From Caldilineaceae bacterium (GTDB lineage Bacteria; Chloroflexota; Anaerolineae; Caldilineales; Caldilineaceae), in assembly GCA_023384455.1 (NCBI GenBank), contig JAHDWH010000049.1:1-33935 (forward strand): 33,935 bases of DNA, written 5' to 3'. Below are positions 1 to 7,382 of this stretch, piece by piece (the stretch's first letter is position 1; each line of letters starts with the position of its first letter). Below the pieces are notes generated by a model. That model did not search any database, was not told the DNA's origin, and worked only from the letters and a program-made list of their open reading frames with translations. The position numbers and the translations under genes were made by a program.

Positions 1-15
1 CGCTTTGGTTTCGAT

Positions 16-307
16 ACGGCGGGAAACTGCCCCCGCCTACTCAACCGGCGCTAGTGTGTAGGTGCGGTTTCTAACCGCACGTTTCGCCGTTGGGTTTGCT
101 GTGCGGTTAGAAACCGCACCTACGAAAATTCAAATGATTGGCCTAACACCGGCACTTCCACACGACGGGAAACTGCCCCCGCCTACTCGACCGGCGCTAG
201 TGTGTAGGTGCGGTTTCTAACCGCACGTTTCGCCGTTGGGTTTGCTGTGCGGTTAGAAACCGCACCTACGAAAATTCAAATGATTGGCCTAACACCGGCA
301 CTTCCAC
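16..307. repeat. Two tandem copies of a 146-bp unit with nested palindromes
   Basis: Positions 16-161 and 162-307 are near-identical; I see mismatches only near 19/165 and 43/189. Each unit holds a 23-bp perfect inverted repeat (58-80 with 101-123 in copy 1) running from GTAGGTGCGG to CCGCACCTAC, with a 20-bp loop. Each arm is itself a small hairpin (GTGCGGTT.../...AACCGCAC). The last 13 codons and the stop of the neighbouring minus-strand nuclease lie inside copy 2 (266-307), so the duplication appears to include the gene's 3' end plus the palindrome. Related palindromes occur near 20918-20973 and 33780-33806. Confidence 0.93.
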
Positions 308-1675
308 CGACCGGTGGCCCTGCTCCTGCAACTTCCCGGACAGGGTGAATTGCGCCTCTTTTTCGCCGTGGACGAGGAATGTCTTTTGCAGGCGTGCTTT
401 GTCGAAATGGGCGGCCCATTCGAGCAGTTCGCTCTGGTCGGCGTGGGCGCTGTAGCCGTCGATGCGCTCCACCTGGGCCCGCACGGGGTACTCGTCCCCG
501 TAGATTTTCACCTCTTTTTCTTCCTCCAAAATCCGCCGCCCCAGGGTATGCTCGGCCTGAAAGCTGACAAAGAGAATCGTATTTTCTTTGTGGGTGATAT
601 TGTTTTTCAGGTGATGGAGGATGCGCCCGCTCTCGGCCATACCGCTGGCGCTGATGATAATCGCCGGGTCGGTGAGGAAGTTAAGCTGTTTGCTGCGCCG
701 CACATCCCGCACGTACTCGATGTGGGGGTAGTCGAAGGGATTGCGCCGCTTGCCTTCGGTCAAAAACTCCTGGACTTCGCTGTTCCAGGCTTCCGGGTGC
801 ATTCGGAAAACGTCCGTGGCGTTGACGGCCAGAGGGCTGTCCACAAAGACGGGCAATTCAGGAATGTCACCGGCCTCGTCCAGCACATTGAGCGAGTAGA
901 CCAATTCCTGGGTGCGCCCCACGGCAAAGGCGGGGATAATCACCTTCCCCCGCCGTTTGGCTGTGGCGCTGACCACCTCTTCCAGCCGCTTGCGGGCGTC
1001 GGCGTGGGAGCCGTGCAGCCGGTTGCCGTAGGTGCTTTCCATAATGAGAATGTCGGCGTCGGTCAGGGTATCCGGCGGGTAGAGGATCGCCAACTCCTCC
1101 CGGCCCAGATCGCCGCTGAAGACCAGCCGCCACTCTTTGCCTGTGCTGAATTCGTGGATTTCCAGCAGGACAAAGGCCGAGCCGAGGATGTGGCCGGCGT
1201 TGTAATAGGTCAGCTTCACCCCGTCGGCGATGGGCACCGGGCGCTGGACGCCCACACTGACAAAGAGGGGCAGCGCGCTGCGGGCATCTTCCTGGGTGTA
1301 GATAGGCTCGACCAGCGGCTCACCCCGCCGTTTGCGCCGTTTATTCAGGTATTGGATGTCAGTTTCCTGGATGTGGCCGCTGTCCAGGAGCATATAAGAG
1401 GAGAGGTTACGGGTGGCCGCGGTACACCAGACGTTGCCGTTGAAGCCCTGTTTGACCAGATTGGGCAGCTTGCCCGTGTGGTCGATGTGGGCGTGGCTGA
1501 GGACCACCGCGTCGATGCTTTTGGGGTCGAAGGGAAATTTTAGATTACGCGCATAGGTATCCGCCCGGCGGCCTTGAAAAAGGCCGCAATCGAGCAAAAT
1601 GCGCTGGCCGTTGACCTCCAGCAGATGCATAGAGCCGGTGACTTCCTGGGCCGCGCCGTGAAATGTAAGTTTCAT
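266..1675 (-). CDS. Beta-CASP metallo-beta-lactamase RNA exonuclease (CPSF/Ysh1-like)
   Basis: A 469-residue cytoplasmic zinc-dependent nuclease of the metallo-beta-lactamase/beta-CASP family; bacterial members process or degrade RNA. The zinc motif HAHIDH is at residues 61-66, a further ligand His at 162 (AGHILGSA), and Asp189 in FSGDLGR. Beta-CASP motifs follow: acidic residue in MESTYGNR (E213), [14 protein letters not shown] around 342-355, and the final His in YSAHAD (H411). The length is normal for the stand-alone family and there is no KH domain. The ATG at 1675 has AAAGG about 9 nt upstream. The last 13 residues are encoded inside the intergenic tandem repeat, so the extreme C-terminus is probably not conserved. 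The RNA substrate cannot be told from sequence. Confidence 0.93.
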   Translation of the reverse strand: MKLTFHGAAQEVTGSMHLLEVNGQRILLDCGLFQGRRADTYARNLKFPFDPKSIDAVVLSHAHIDHTGKLPNLVKQGFNGNVWCTAATRNLSSYMLLDSGHIQETDIQYLNKRRKRRGEPLVEPIYTQEDARSALPLFVSVGVQRPVPIADGVKLTYYNAGHILGSAFVLLEIHEFSTGKEWRLVFSGDLGREELAILYPPDTLTDADILIMESTYGNRLHGSHADARKRLEEVVSATAKRRGKVIIPAFAVGRTQELVYSLNVLDEAGDIPELPVFVDSPLAVNATDVFRMHPEAWNSEVQEFLTEGKRRNPFDYPHIEYVRDVRRSKQLNFLTDPAIIISASGMAESGRILHHLKNNITHKENTILFVSFQAEHTLGRRILEEEKEVKIYGDEYPVRAQVERIDGYSAHADQSELLEWAAHFDKARLQKTFLVHGEKEAQFTLSGKLQEQGHRSVEVPVLGQSFEFS

Positions 1676-1837
1676 AGGATGTGCCTTTGCAATGAAAGGG
1701 AAGGGCTGTTGTCCCCATTATGGCGCAGAATGTGGGGCAAGGCAAAGGGATGATGCGATAATGGGGTGGTGGCGTGTCTAATAGTGAATGGTGAATAGCG
1801 AATAGCGAATTTTTAATGGGCTGACGTCGTACCCAGT

Positions 1838-1856
1838 CCCCGATCCCCAATCCCTT
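1838..1856. repeat. C-rich repeat directly abutting the dapF-like start codon
   Basis: A CCCCAGTCCC/CCCCAATCCC-type string ends at the base before the ATG at 1857, leaving no Shine-Dalgarno sequence. The same kind of string recurs at 2698-2752 around the gene's stop codon, so the gene is bracketed by two copies. Confidence 0.7.
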
Positions 1857-2729
1857 ATGTTCCACAAATACCACGCGCTGGGCAACGATTATCTGATACT
1901 GGACCCGGCCCGACAGAGCGGGACGCTGACCCGCGGGTTAACGCCAGCCCAGGCCATCGCCCTCTGTGACCGTCAACGGGGGGTGGGCAGCGACGGGATC
2001 GTCTATGGGCCACTGCCCGCAGAAACCCGGCCCGGCCACTTTGCCTGTGAAATCTGGAACCCGGACGGCTCCCAGGCAGAGGTGAGCGGCAATGGCCTGC
2101 GTATCTTCGCCCGCTATCTGGTGGATGCCGGCTATGTCGCGCTGGAAAAGAGCGGCGCGTGCATTCTCCACAGCGGCGGACGGGAGATTGCGATTTTCTA
2201 CGGCAGCACAGACGACGCGCCAATTCGGGTCGAATTGGGCCGGGCGTTCAGCGCGCCGGACGCCGGGCGCTTGCCCCCCGAACTGCTGGCGGCCCTCGGC
2301 CCGGCTACGCTTGTGAATGTGGGCAATCCCCACTGCGTCTTTTTCCCCGCGCTGCCCATCGACGAGAGCCTGGCCCGGCGCTGGGGTTCCCTGGTGGAGA
2401 ACGCCCCCGCCTTTCCCCAGCGCACGAATGTTCAGTTTGTGCGGGTGATCGACGCCCACGCCATCGCCATCGAAATTTGGGAGAGAGGCGCGGGCTATAC
2501 CCAGGCCAGCGGCAGCAGCAGTTGCGCGGCCGCGCTGGCCGCCGTCAGCCTGGAGCGCTGCGCGTCCCCTGTGACAGTACAGATGCCGGGCGGAGAGTTG
2601 ACCGTCGATATGGAAAAGGTCAGTGAAAACGCAAGCGCTGGCTGGCGCGTCGCGCTCACCGGCCCAGTGACGCCGGTCTTTTGGGGGGAGTGGGCATCAG
2701 GTCCCCAGTCCCCTGTCCCCAGTCCCTAA
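1857..2729 (+). CDS. Diaminopimelate-epimerase-like protein with both catalytic Cys replaced by Ser
   Basis: A 290-residue protein with the DapF fold signature: N-terminal HKYHALGNDYLILD, VGSDGI (43-48), WNPDGS, NVGNPHC (154-160) and the ERGAGYT segment (209-215). DapF uses two cysteines as the acid/base pair, in the CGNG-x-R and ACGTGACA motifs. Here these read SGNGLR (S77) and ASGSSSC (S218), so both cysteines are serine (AGC codons at both). Known family relatives replace one cysteine (3-hydroxyproline dehydratases have Thr). A double Ser enzyme may be a different isomerase, a dehydratase or a binding protein; I do not assign DAP epimerase activity. The start fits the family N-terminus although no Shine-Dalgarno is visible. 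The last residues (GPQSPVPSP) are encoded by the C-rich repeat. Confidence 0.85.
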   Translation: MFHKYHALGNDYLILDPARQSGTLTRGLTPAQAIALCDRQRGVGSDGIVYGPLPAETRPGHFACEIWNPDGSQAEVSGNGLRIFARYLVDAGYVALEKSGACILHSGGREIAIFYGSTDDAPIRVELGRAFSAPDAGRLPPELLAALGPATLVNVGNPHCVFFPALPIDESLARRWGSLVENAPAFPQRTNVQFVRVIDAHAIAIEIWERGAGYTQASGSSSCAAALAAVSLERCASPVTVQMPGGELTVDMEKVSENASAGWRVALTGPVTPVFWGEWASGPQSPVPSP

Positions 2730-2752
2730 TCCCCAATTCCCAATCCCCAATC
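2698..2752. repeat. C-rich repeat (CCCCAGTCCC / CCCCAATCCC units)
   Basis: Several tandem degenerate units of about 8-10 nt span the stop of the DapF-like gene and run into the lexA regulatory region. Confidence 0.75.
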
Positions 2753-2758
2753 CTCTCA

Positions 2759-2838
2759 GAACATTCGTGCGAATTGCCTCTTGACATCGCACAGATGTTC
2801 GTGTATGATTTGGGATAGTTTGGGAAAACAAACGTTCT
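2759..2838 (+). promoter_or_regulatory. lexA promoter with autoregulatory SOS box
   Basis: TTGACA at 2781-2786 and TATGAT at 2804-2809 are separated by exactly 17 bp. The spacer contains CGCACAGATGTTCG (2788-2801), one mismatch from the Gram-positive SOS box CGAAC-RNRY-GTTCG. A second, weaker box GAAC-ATTC-GTGC lies just upstream (2759-2770) and overlaps a palindrome ATTCG-TG-CGAAT (2763-2774). A partial half-box AAACGTTC lies downstream near 2830. LexA bound between -35 and -10 would block RNA polymerase, as in classical autorepression. Confidence 0.85.
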
Positions 2839-2888
2839 ATTTGGGATAACACTTGGAAAAAGAGTCCCCGGAAAGAGGAAATGGAGCT

Positions 2889-3635
2889 ATGAATCTGAAT
2901 TTGTCCGAGCGCCAGAAGAATATCCTTCGCTATATCGCCGTCTTTGTGGCCGACCACGGCTACCCGCCCAGCATTCGGGAGATCGGCAAAGCCTGTGATA
3001 TTTCCAGCACGTCGGTTGTAAAGTATAACCTGAACAAACTGGAGAGTGATGAACTCATCCTGCGCGATGCCGAGGTGAGCCGGGGGTTAAGTCTGAACTG
3101 GGCCAAACTGATTGGGGATGGCTTGACCACAGATTTGGGCCTCTCCACGCCCCAGGCAGTCAATGGCCTATTGGGTCAGGCGGCCAACGGGCTGGCAGGG
3201 CAGGCCAACCGCATTGCCGAACGGACGGTCAATTTTTTCCCCGTTCCCGTGTTGGGGCGTATCGCCGCGGGTATGCCGATTCGGGTAGACCCCTCTGATC
3301 GCTCCAGCGCAGACGAGTGGATCGATCTCAACGAGGCGCTCTATCGGGATCGGGAGAAGCTCTACGCCTTGCGGGTGCAGGGGGATTCGATGGTGGATGC
3401 CAGCGTGCTGGATGGGGATATCGTCATCCTGCGCCATCAGGAGCGGGCCGAGAGCGGCGAGATGGTGGCCGCCTGGATCGACGGTCTGGATGAGACGACG
3501 CTCAAGCGCTTCTATCTGGAGGGTAAGAATGTGCGCTTGCGGGCGGCCAATCCCAACTATACGGATCTGATCTTCCCCGCGGCCCAGGTGAGCGTGATGG
3601 GCAAGGTGGTTTCGGTCATCCGGCAGTTGGAGTAG
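2889..3635 (+). CDS. lexA: LexA repressor
   Basis: The SOS response repressor, which cleaves itself when stimulated by RecA filaments. The N-terminal winged helix occupies about residues 1-70 (LSERQKNILRYI, YPPSIREIGKACDISSTSVVKYNLNKLE). The peptidase domain has the Ala-Gly cleavage bond at A127-G128 (GRIAAGMP), nucleophile Ser167 in QGDSMVD, and general base Lys206 in TTLKRFY. The ATG at 2889 is preferred over an in-frame TTG at 2853, because AGAGGAA (2874-2880) sits 8 nt upstream of the ATG; this gives 248 residues. That is longer than the usual 200-220, and the extra length is in the linker, where NGLLGQA/NGLAGQA is duplicated (92-106). The gene is monocistronic and its promoter carries its own operator. 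Confidence 0.96.
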   Translation: MNLNLSERQKNILRYIAVFVADHGYPPSIREIGKACDISSTSVVKYNLNKLESDELILRDAEVSRGLSLNWAKLIGDGLTTDLGLSTPQAVNGLLGQAANGLAGQANRIAERTVNFFPVPVLGRIAAGMPIRVDPSDRSSADEWIDLNEALYRDREKLYALRVQGDSMVDASVLDGDIVILRHQERAESGEMVAAWIDGLDETTLKRFYLEGKNVRLRAANPNYTDLIFPAAQVSVMGKVVSVIRQLE

Positions 3636-3646
3636 GACAACATTTG

Positions 3647-3705
3647 CGACGAAAAGCGGACGCAGATTTACACTGAAAAGAGTGATCCGCGTCCGCTTTT
3701 CGTCG
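3647..3705. repeat. 17-bp inverted repeat between convergent genes
   Basis: Arms 3647-3663 and 3689-3705 are perfectly complementary (CGACGAAAAGCGGACGC and its complement) around a 25-nt loop. The element lies between lexA and the convergent DUF429 gene and could end transcripts from both, but no clean T-tract follows. The arm phrase recurs around 24438, so this is also a dispersed repeat. Confidence 0.85.
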
Positions 3706-3718
3706 TTTATCAGCGCTA

Positions 3719-4510
3719 TCAGCCTTGCGCTGTCTCCTTCAATGCGTTGTGATTTTTTCCGGCCGGCACCAGAATAGACCCCTCGGCCAGACTTCCATAG
3801 GTCATCGCAGCCTTTGGCCCGTGCTCCCACAGATAGGACGCCACATAGGCGCAGGTCACCGCGTCCAGGGTATCCTCGTATTCCTTCAATCCCCGCCCCC
3901 GCAGTTCTGCCACATCCACGCCGGTCAGCAGCTTTTTTGTTCCCTTCAGCGGCGGGGATGCACTGCGCAGCCCGCGCAATAGCTGTTGATAGCGGGCCAT
4001 CTCTCCCCGTCGTTCAGCCACTCTGCCCCGTTTGTATTTGAGGATGCCTTCCAGCCCAAAGAGGCTGACGTGAGCCGGGTGGGGGAAGACTTCGCACACC
4101 AGCCGGGCCTGACTGCGCCGGGGGATTGTGGCGGCTTCGGCAAAGCGCAGCCGTTGCACCAGACTGGCGACCAGAGCTTCGCCCCGCACAATGCCTTCTT
4201 CGGCCAGGCGCGCCCGGTTGGCGGGCAACGCGCCGGCGTGGAAGCGTCGCCACTCGGCAGAGAGCGCGGCATCGCAGGGCCGGCTTCCCGTCTCATTGGG
4301 CACCCGCAAGGGCGCATCCACGGCCACTACAGCGCCACCCTTCTGGGAGAGATGCTCTGCGATGAAGGCCACAATCTCGCCGTTACTTCCCAGCGCGCCC
4401 GTCTGTGCGATCAGCCGCCCCTCCCGGATCACCGCGCCGCCGGAGGGATTGGATGCTTTCCAGGCCAGATCAATACCGATAAAGACGGCCACACCCTCTG
4501 TGCCTGCCAT
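3719..4510 (-). CDS. DUF429 family protein (predicted RNase H-fold nuclease-like)
   Basis: A 263-residue protein with the DUF429 pattern: N-terminal FIGIDLAWK with conserved Asp, AVDAPLRVPN near 100-109, RPCDAALS, the VCEVFPHPAH segment, LKYKRGR, and a C-terminal DTLDAVTCAYVASYL. The fold is predicted to be RNase H-like. No biochemical role is firmly established for the family and I assign none. It stands alone, convergent with lexA, and has its own strong promoter with a short leader. Confidence 0.85.
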   Translation of the reverse strand: MAGTEGVAVFIGIDLAWKASNPSGGAVIREGRLIAQTGALGSNGEIVAFIAEHLSQKGGAVVAVDAPLRVPNETGSRPCDAALSAEWRRFHAGALPANRARLAEEGIVRGEALVASLVQRLRFAEAATIPRRSQARLVCEVFPHPAHVSLFGLEGILKYKRGRVAERRGEMARYQQLLRGLRSASPPLKGTKKLLTGVDVAELRGRGLKEYEDTLDAVTCAYVASYLWEHGPKAAMTYGSLAEGSILVPAGKNHNALKETAQG

Positions 4511-4542
4511 AGCAGATTTCCTCTATTGCGCCGTCGAATGAG

Positions 4543-4571
4543 AATATAGGCGCAGACTGAAGCCCCGTCAA
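4543..4571 (-). promoter_or_regulatory. Promoter of the DUF429 gene
   Basis: On the minus strand, TTGACG (4566-4571) and TATATT (4543-4548) are spaced by 17 bp, ending about 33 nt before the ATG at 4510. Confidence 0.75.
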
Positions 4572-4664
4572 CTTTCCCGATTGTATAGGTTGTCATCCCC
4601 ATTCGCTATCGACCAGCAGGAGCGCACAACGATTGCTCCCCCGCAGCGCATTGGGATCTCCTGC

Positions 4665-5534
4665 TTATATCTGCTGTAATCGCTTGGCCGCGTCCGTCGC
4701 CGGCTCTGCTTCTGGATCAAAAATTTCGTTGTAACTGCGACAGGCCGCGATCAGATTGGCCGCCGAAAAGTGGCCCCCAGTCCAGAAGCGAAGGGACGAC
4801 TCGCCGCCACACAGACGGCGGGCGATCTCATCGGTTGGCATTCCCAGCCTGTCCAGGTGGCCCACGTCCCGGCAGAGGGCGAGAAGCTGGCCGATTTTGC
4901 CGTGGAGTTCGGGCAGGGGTGTGCGCCGCACATGGCCGCTGCCGGGGAAAAGCCGTTCCGGGTGCAAGCTGGCCAGGGCGCGCAGGCTGCTGAGCGTCCC
5001 AAACATTTCGAACTCGGCGGCCCAGGCCCGATCCCGCCCACCGATGAAGGCATCGCCGCTGAAAAGCCAGCGCTGTTTTGGCTCGAAAAAGACGATGTGA
5101 TCCCGGCTATGGCCCGGCGTTTCGATAACCCGCAGGGTGAATGGGCCAGCCCGGACCTCCAGGCCCAGCGTCTCTATGTCAGCCACAGCCTGGGGCGCGC
5201 CCCACAGCAAGCGCTGATAGAAGCGTTGGCCCCTGGGCTGGGCTTCTGTGATAAGTGGGATTGTTCCCGCGCTTGCCCGGATGGGAGCCAGGGGAAAGCG
5301 ACGGCGCAAGGCGGCCAGACCGCCCGTGTGGTCCTCGTGGCCGTGGGTGACGACGATCTGTTCCACGCCCAGGGGTTCCACTGCCTGTACCAGCGCTTCG
5401 GCCAGACAGGGCGGCCCGCTGTCGATGAGCAGCCCTTCCAGCCAATAGGCCGCGGTCCAATAGAGGGGACGGCCCAGAAAGGTGCGGGCCATACGGATGG
5501 CGATGACGGAGCCGTGGGGTTGTATTTCAATCAT
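4665..5534 (-). CDS. Metallo-beta-lactamase fold hydrolase
   Basis: A 289-residue single-domain MBL hydrolase with zinc motif THGHEDHTGG (HGHEDH at 64-69), a later ligand His in ETPGHSRDH and the metal-bridging Asp in FSGDAF. The C-terminal region (about 200-289) is an alpha-helical winged-helix-like extension as seen in LACTB2-type members, so a hydrolase acting on a thioester or on nucleic acid is possible; the substrate is unknown. The gene overlaps the 3' end of the thioesterase gene by 8 nt, so the two are probably co-translated. Confidence 0.88.
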   Translation of the reverse strand: MIEIQPHGSVIAIRMARTFLGRPLYWTAAYWLEGLLIDSGPPCLAEALVQAVEPLGVEQIVVTHGHEDHTGGLAALRRRFPLAPIRASAGTIPLITEAQPRGQRFYQRLLWGAPQAVADIETLGLEVRAGPFTLRVIETPGHSRDHIVFFEPKQRWLFSGDAFIGGRDRAWAAEFEMFGTLSSLRALASLHPERLFPGSGHVRRTPLPELHGKIGQLLALCRDVGHLDRLGMPTDEIARRLCGGESSLRFWTGGHFSAANLIAACRSYNEIFDPEAEPATDAAKRLQQI

Positions 5535-5946
5535 TGCCAGTCAGCCCTGTGACTACCCAATCGGGGATGCGGGTCATAGCCCCCACCCGGTCTACGCAGA
5601 TGTGGCGACTGCTGCCCGCGGCGCAGACCACACCCGTGGCGCTGTTCACTACTTCGTAGCCAAACTCTACCTGGCGGCTGCGCAGGCCCACCAGCCGGGT
5701 GATCACCTGCACCGGATCGCCAAAGTGGATGGCGGTACGGTAACGGCAGTGGATGTCGGTGACGGCAAAGTTGTACCCGGCGCTGAAAATTTGGACGTAA
5801 GGCAGGCCGGCCTGGCTCATCCACGCCACCCGGCCCGCCTCCAGCCAGACAATATAGCTGGCGTGATGGACTACTCCCATCAGGTCGGTTTCGGCAAAAC
5901 GAACCTCTATATCCAGCACGCACACAGAATCTTTTCCAGCGGTCAT
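5527..5946 (-). CDS. Acyl-CoA thioesterase, 4HBT/YbgC-like hotdog fold
   Basis: A 139-residue hotdog protein. The YbgC/FadM family signature RFAETDLMGVVHHASYIVWLE has the catalytic Asp at position 21, and FGDPVQVITRLVGLRSRQVEFGYEV forms the central strands. Family members hydrolyse acyl-CoA thioesters in the cytoplasm; the chain-length preference cannot be read from sequence. AGGGGA lies 9 nt before the ATG. It is the middle gene of a minus-strand cluster, 30 nt after the DUF3500 gene and overlapping the MBL hydrolase gene, which suggests linked hydrolytic steps. Confidence 0.9.
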   Translation of the reverse strand: MTAGKDSVCVLDIEVRFAETDLMGVVHHASYIVWLEAGRVAWMSQAGLPYVQIFSAGYNFAVTDIHCRYRTAIHFGDPVQVITRLVGLRSRQVEFGYEVVNSATGVVCAAGSSRHICVDRVGAMTRIPDWVVTGLTGND

Positions 5947-5976
5947 GCACTTTTCCCCTGTCTGGTTTTGCCCGGC

Positions 5977-7065
5977 TCAATGCTCGTGGGCGTAGTGGCG
6001 GGCCAGAATGTCCGCGCCAAAGTCGTTGGCCGGGTCTCGCCAGACGCTGTGAATGTGGTTGGCGTCGTTCTGGGTGTTGTCATACTCCACCAGAAAGTTG
6101 GGCGCTTGCAGCCGGTAATAGTGGCCCTGCCGTCGCTCGATCCCGCCAGCCCAGGCAAAATGGACCTGTTCGATACCGGTCTGGTGTAGCCGGGCCGCTT
6201 CGATTTCGGCCAGTTCGTCGGGCATACGGTGGATGTATTCGGCGATGAGTCTCTGCAGAATCTCCTGCTGGCCGGGGTTCATCGCCGCCGCGGCCAATCC
6301 TTTGGGGTGGCTGCTATAGCGCAGGGCGTCGATGTGCTGATGCGCCAGCCCGGCAGCCTGCCGCCAATCTTCGATGGCCGTGTCGCCCAGATGCAGTTGT
6401 CCTTCGGCCACCTGGCGGTGGTTGGAGGTGACGACATCCGCAGGCGCGGCCGGGGCCAGGATGACAGCGGCCCGCTGGCCCTCGTCCAGAGCGTGGATCA
6501 GCTGTCGGGCCAGGTCTTCCACACCGGCCAGGGGACGCAGGGAGGCCATCGCGCTCAGGGGCATCTCCGCCGGGTTGGCGCCGAAGAAGGTGGGTGTGGG
6601 CGCGACAATCTGCCCTTTGACGATTGTAAAGTTGAGAGAGATGTGATGCCCCTCGAAACGCCAACCCCAGGCCTCGCTCGCGCTGGGCGTTCCAAAGATC
6701 GAAACGTAGTAGAGTCCTCCATCCCGCCCGGTGTCGGGCCAGACCCAGCCTTCCTTAAAGTCCAGGGTCATCTCCAGCCCGACGATTGTGGATGCGGTGA
6801 CATAGCCTGTGCGGCTAAGTCCCGTGGCGATGAGCTTTTCGGCTGCCCGCCGCTGGCCACGTTCCATATTGGCAAAGGGCAGACCACCCCGGGCTACGGG
6901 GGTAAAGTGCCAGTCGGTGCGGGCTTCCTGGGCGGGGAAGGGGAACTGGGCCTGGCGGCGCTGATAAGGGGCCAGGGATGCGAGAAACCCGGCGGCGGCT
7001 TCCCCCATGCGTTGGACGAGTTGCCGGGCACCGTTTCCGGTGAGCAGATCAGTTGGTTTTGTCAT
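5977..7065 (-). CDS. DUF3500 domain protein
   Basis: A 362-residue protein spanned by a DUF3500 domain. Typical segments are GLSRTGY...IVGLEM, RDGGLYYVSIFGTP, WGWRFEGHHISLNFTI, PTPTFFGANPAEMP, and a C-terminal IHFAWAGG-like block (VHFAWAGGIERRQGHYYRLQAPNFLVEYDNTQNDANHIHSVWRD in outline) rich in His and Asp. There is no signal peptide. The function of the family is not established; the conserved His/Asp/Glu positions would suit a metal-dependent enzyme, which is inference. It is the first gene of the minus-strand cluster. Confidence 0.85.
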   Translation of the reverse strand: MTKPTDLLTGNGARQLVQRMGEAAAGFLASLAPYQRRQAQFPFPAQEARTDWHFTPVARGGLPFANMERGQRRAAEKLIATGLSRTGYVTASTIVGLEMTLDFKEGWVWPDTGRDGGLYYVSIFGTPSASEAWGWRFEGHHISLNFTIVKGQIVAPTPTFFGANPAEMPLSAMASLRPLAGVEDLARQLIHALDEGQRAAVILAPAAPADVVTSNHRQVAEGQLHLGDTAIEDWRQAAGLAHQHIDALRYSSHPKGLAAAAMNPGQQEILQRLIAEYIHRMPDELAEIEAARLHQTGIEQVHFAWAGGIERRQGHYYRLQAPNFLVEYDNTQNDANHIHSVWRDPANDFGADILARHYAHEH

Positions 7066-7097
7066 GCGTACTATCTCTCTGGTGGGCAGGGGGGATA

Positions 7098-7126
7098 AGG
7101 CTATTCCAAACTTGACAGGGTGACAA
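7098..7126 (-). promoter_or_regulatory. Possible promoter of the DUF3500 cluster
   Basis: On the minus strand, TTGTCA (7121-7126) and TAGCCT (7098-7103) are spaced by 17 bp, 33 nt before the ATG. The -35 lies in a GGTGACA-rich repeat string (7112-7150) that also occurs near 21012-21041. Confidence 0.45.
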
Positions 7127-7238
7127 AATGACCGGGTGACAAGGTGACAGAATATCAGTTTATGCCCGTGTCGAGTATATAACGAGACTTTGAAAAGTGT
7201 GTTGAATCTGGTAAGACTCCAGTAGAAAGGAGAGAGGA

Positions 7239-7301
7239 ATGTACCCGATCATCGAAGCAGCACCGAAAATGAAATTAACAGGTAAAGATCTGCGTGAGTG
7301 A
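7239..7301 (+). CDS. Possible 20-residue peptide, perhaps an antitoxin remnant
   Basis: An ATG at 7239 follows a strong Shine-Dalgarno (AAAGGAGAGAGGA, ending just before the ATG) and opens a 20-codon frame (MYPIIEAAPK..., TGKDLRE) ending in TGA. It occupies an otherwise gene-free 318-bp gap. The MKLTGKDLRE end resembles the N-terminus of some small antitoxin-like proteins, so it may be the stub of a deleted gene. A free-standing peptide is equally possible. Confidence 0.3.
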   Translation: MYPIIEAAPKMKLTGKDLRE

Positions 7302-7304
7302 ATA

Positions 7305-7332
7305 CGTAACTGTTCAGCGGTGAGCAGTTACG
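7305..7332. repeat. GTAACTG-type palindrome
   Basis: CGTAACTGTTCA (7305-7316) pairs with TGAGCAGTTACG (7321-7332) with one G-T pair and a 4-nt loop. The same boundary words occur at 11582-11592 and 11673-11683. Confidence 0.75.
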
Positions 7333-7382
7333 AAACATCCGTATTTTACCACCTACCACCTGCAACCTTCCACTTGTCACCC

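Noticed and set aside
1-310. CRISPR array
   Set aside because: The repeat is a 146-bp tandem duplication with internal palindromes, only two copies and no spacers.
314-1543. Long plus-strand open frame antisense to the beta-CASP gene
   Set aside because: It mirrors the real gene in a GC-rich stretch and shows no recognisable domain or start signal; the minus-strand protein has all catalytic motifs.
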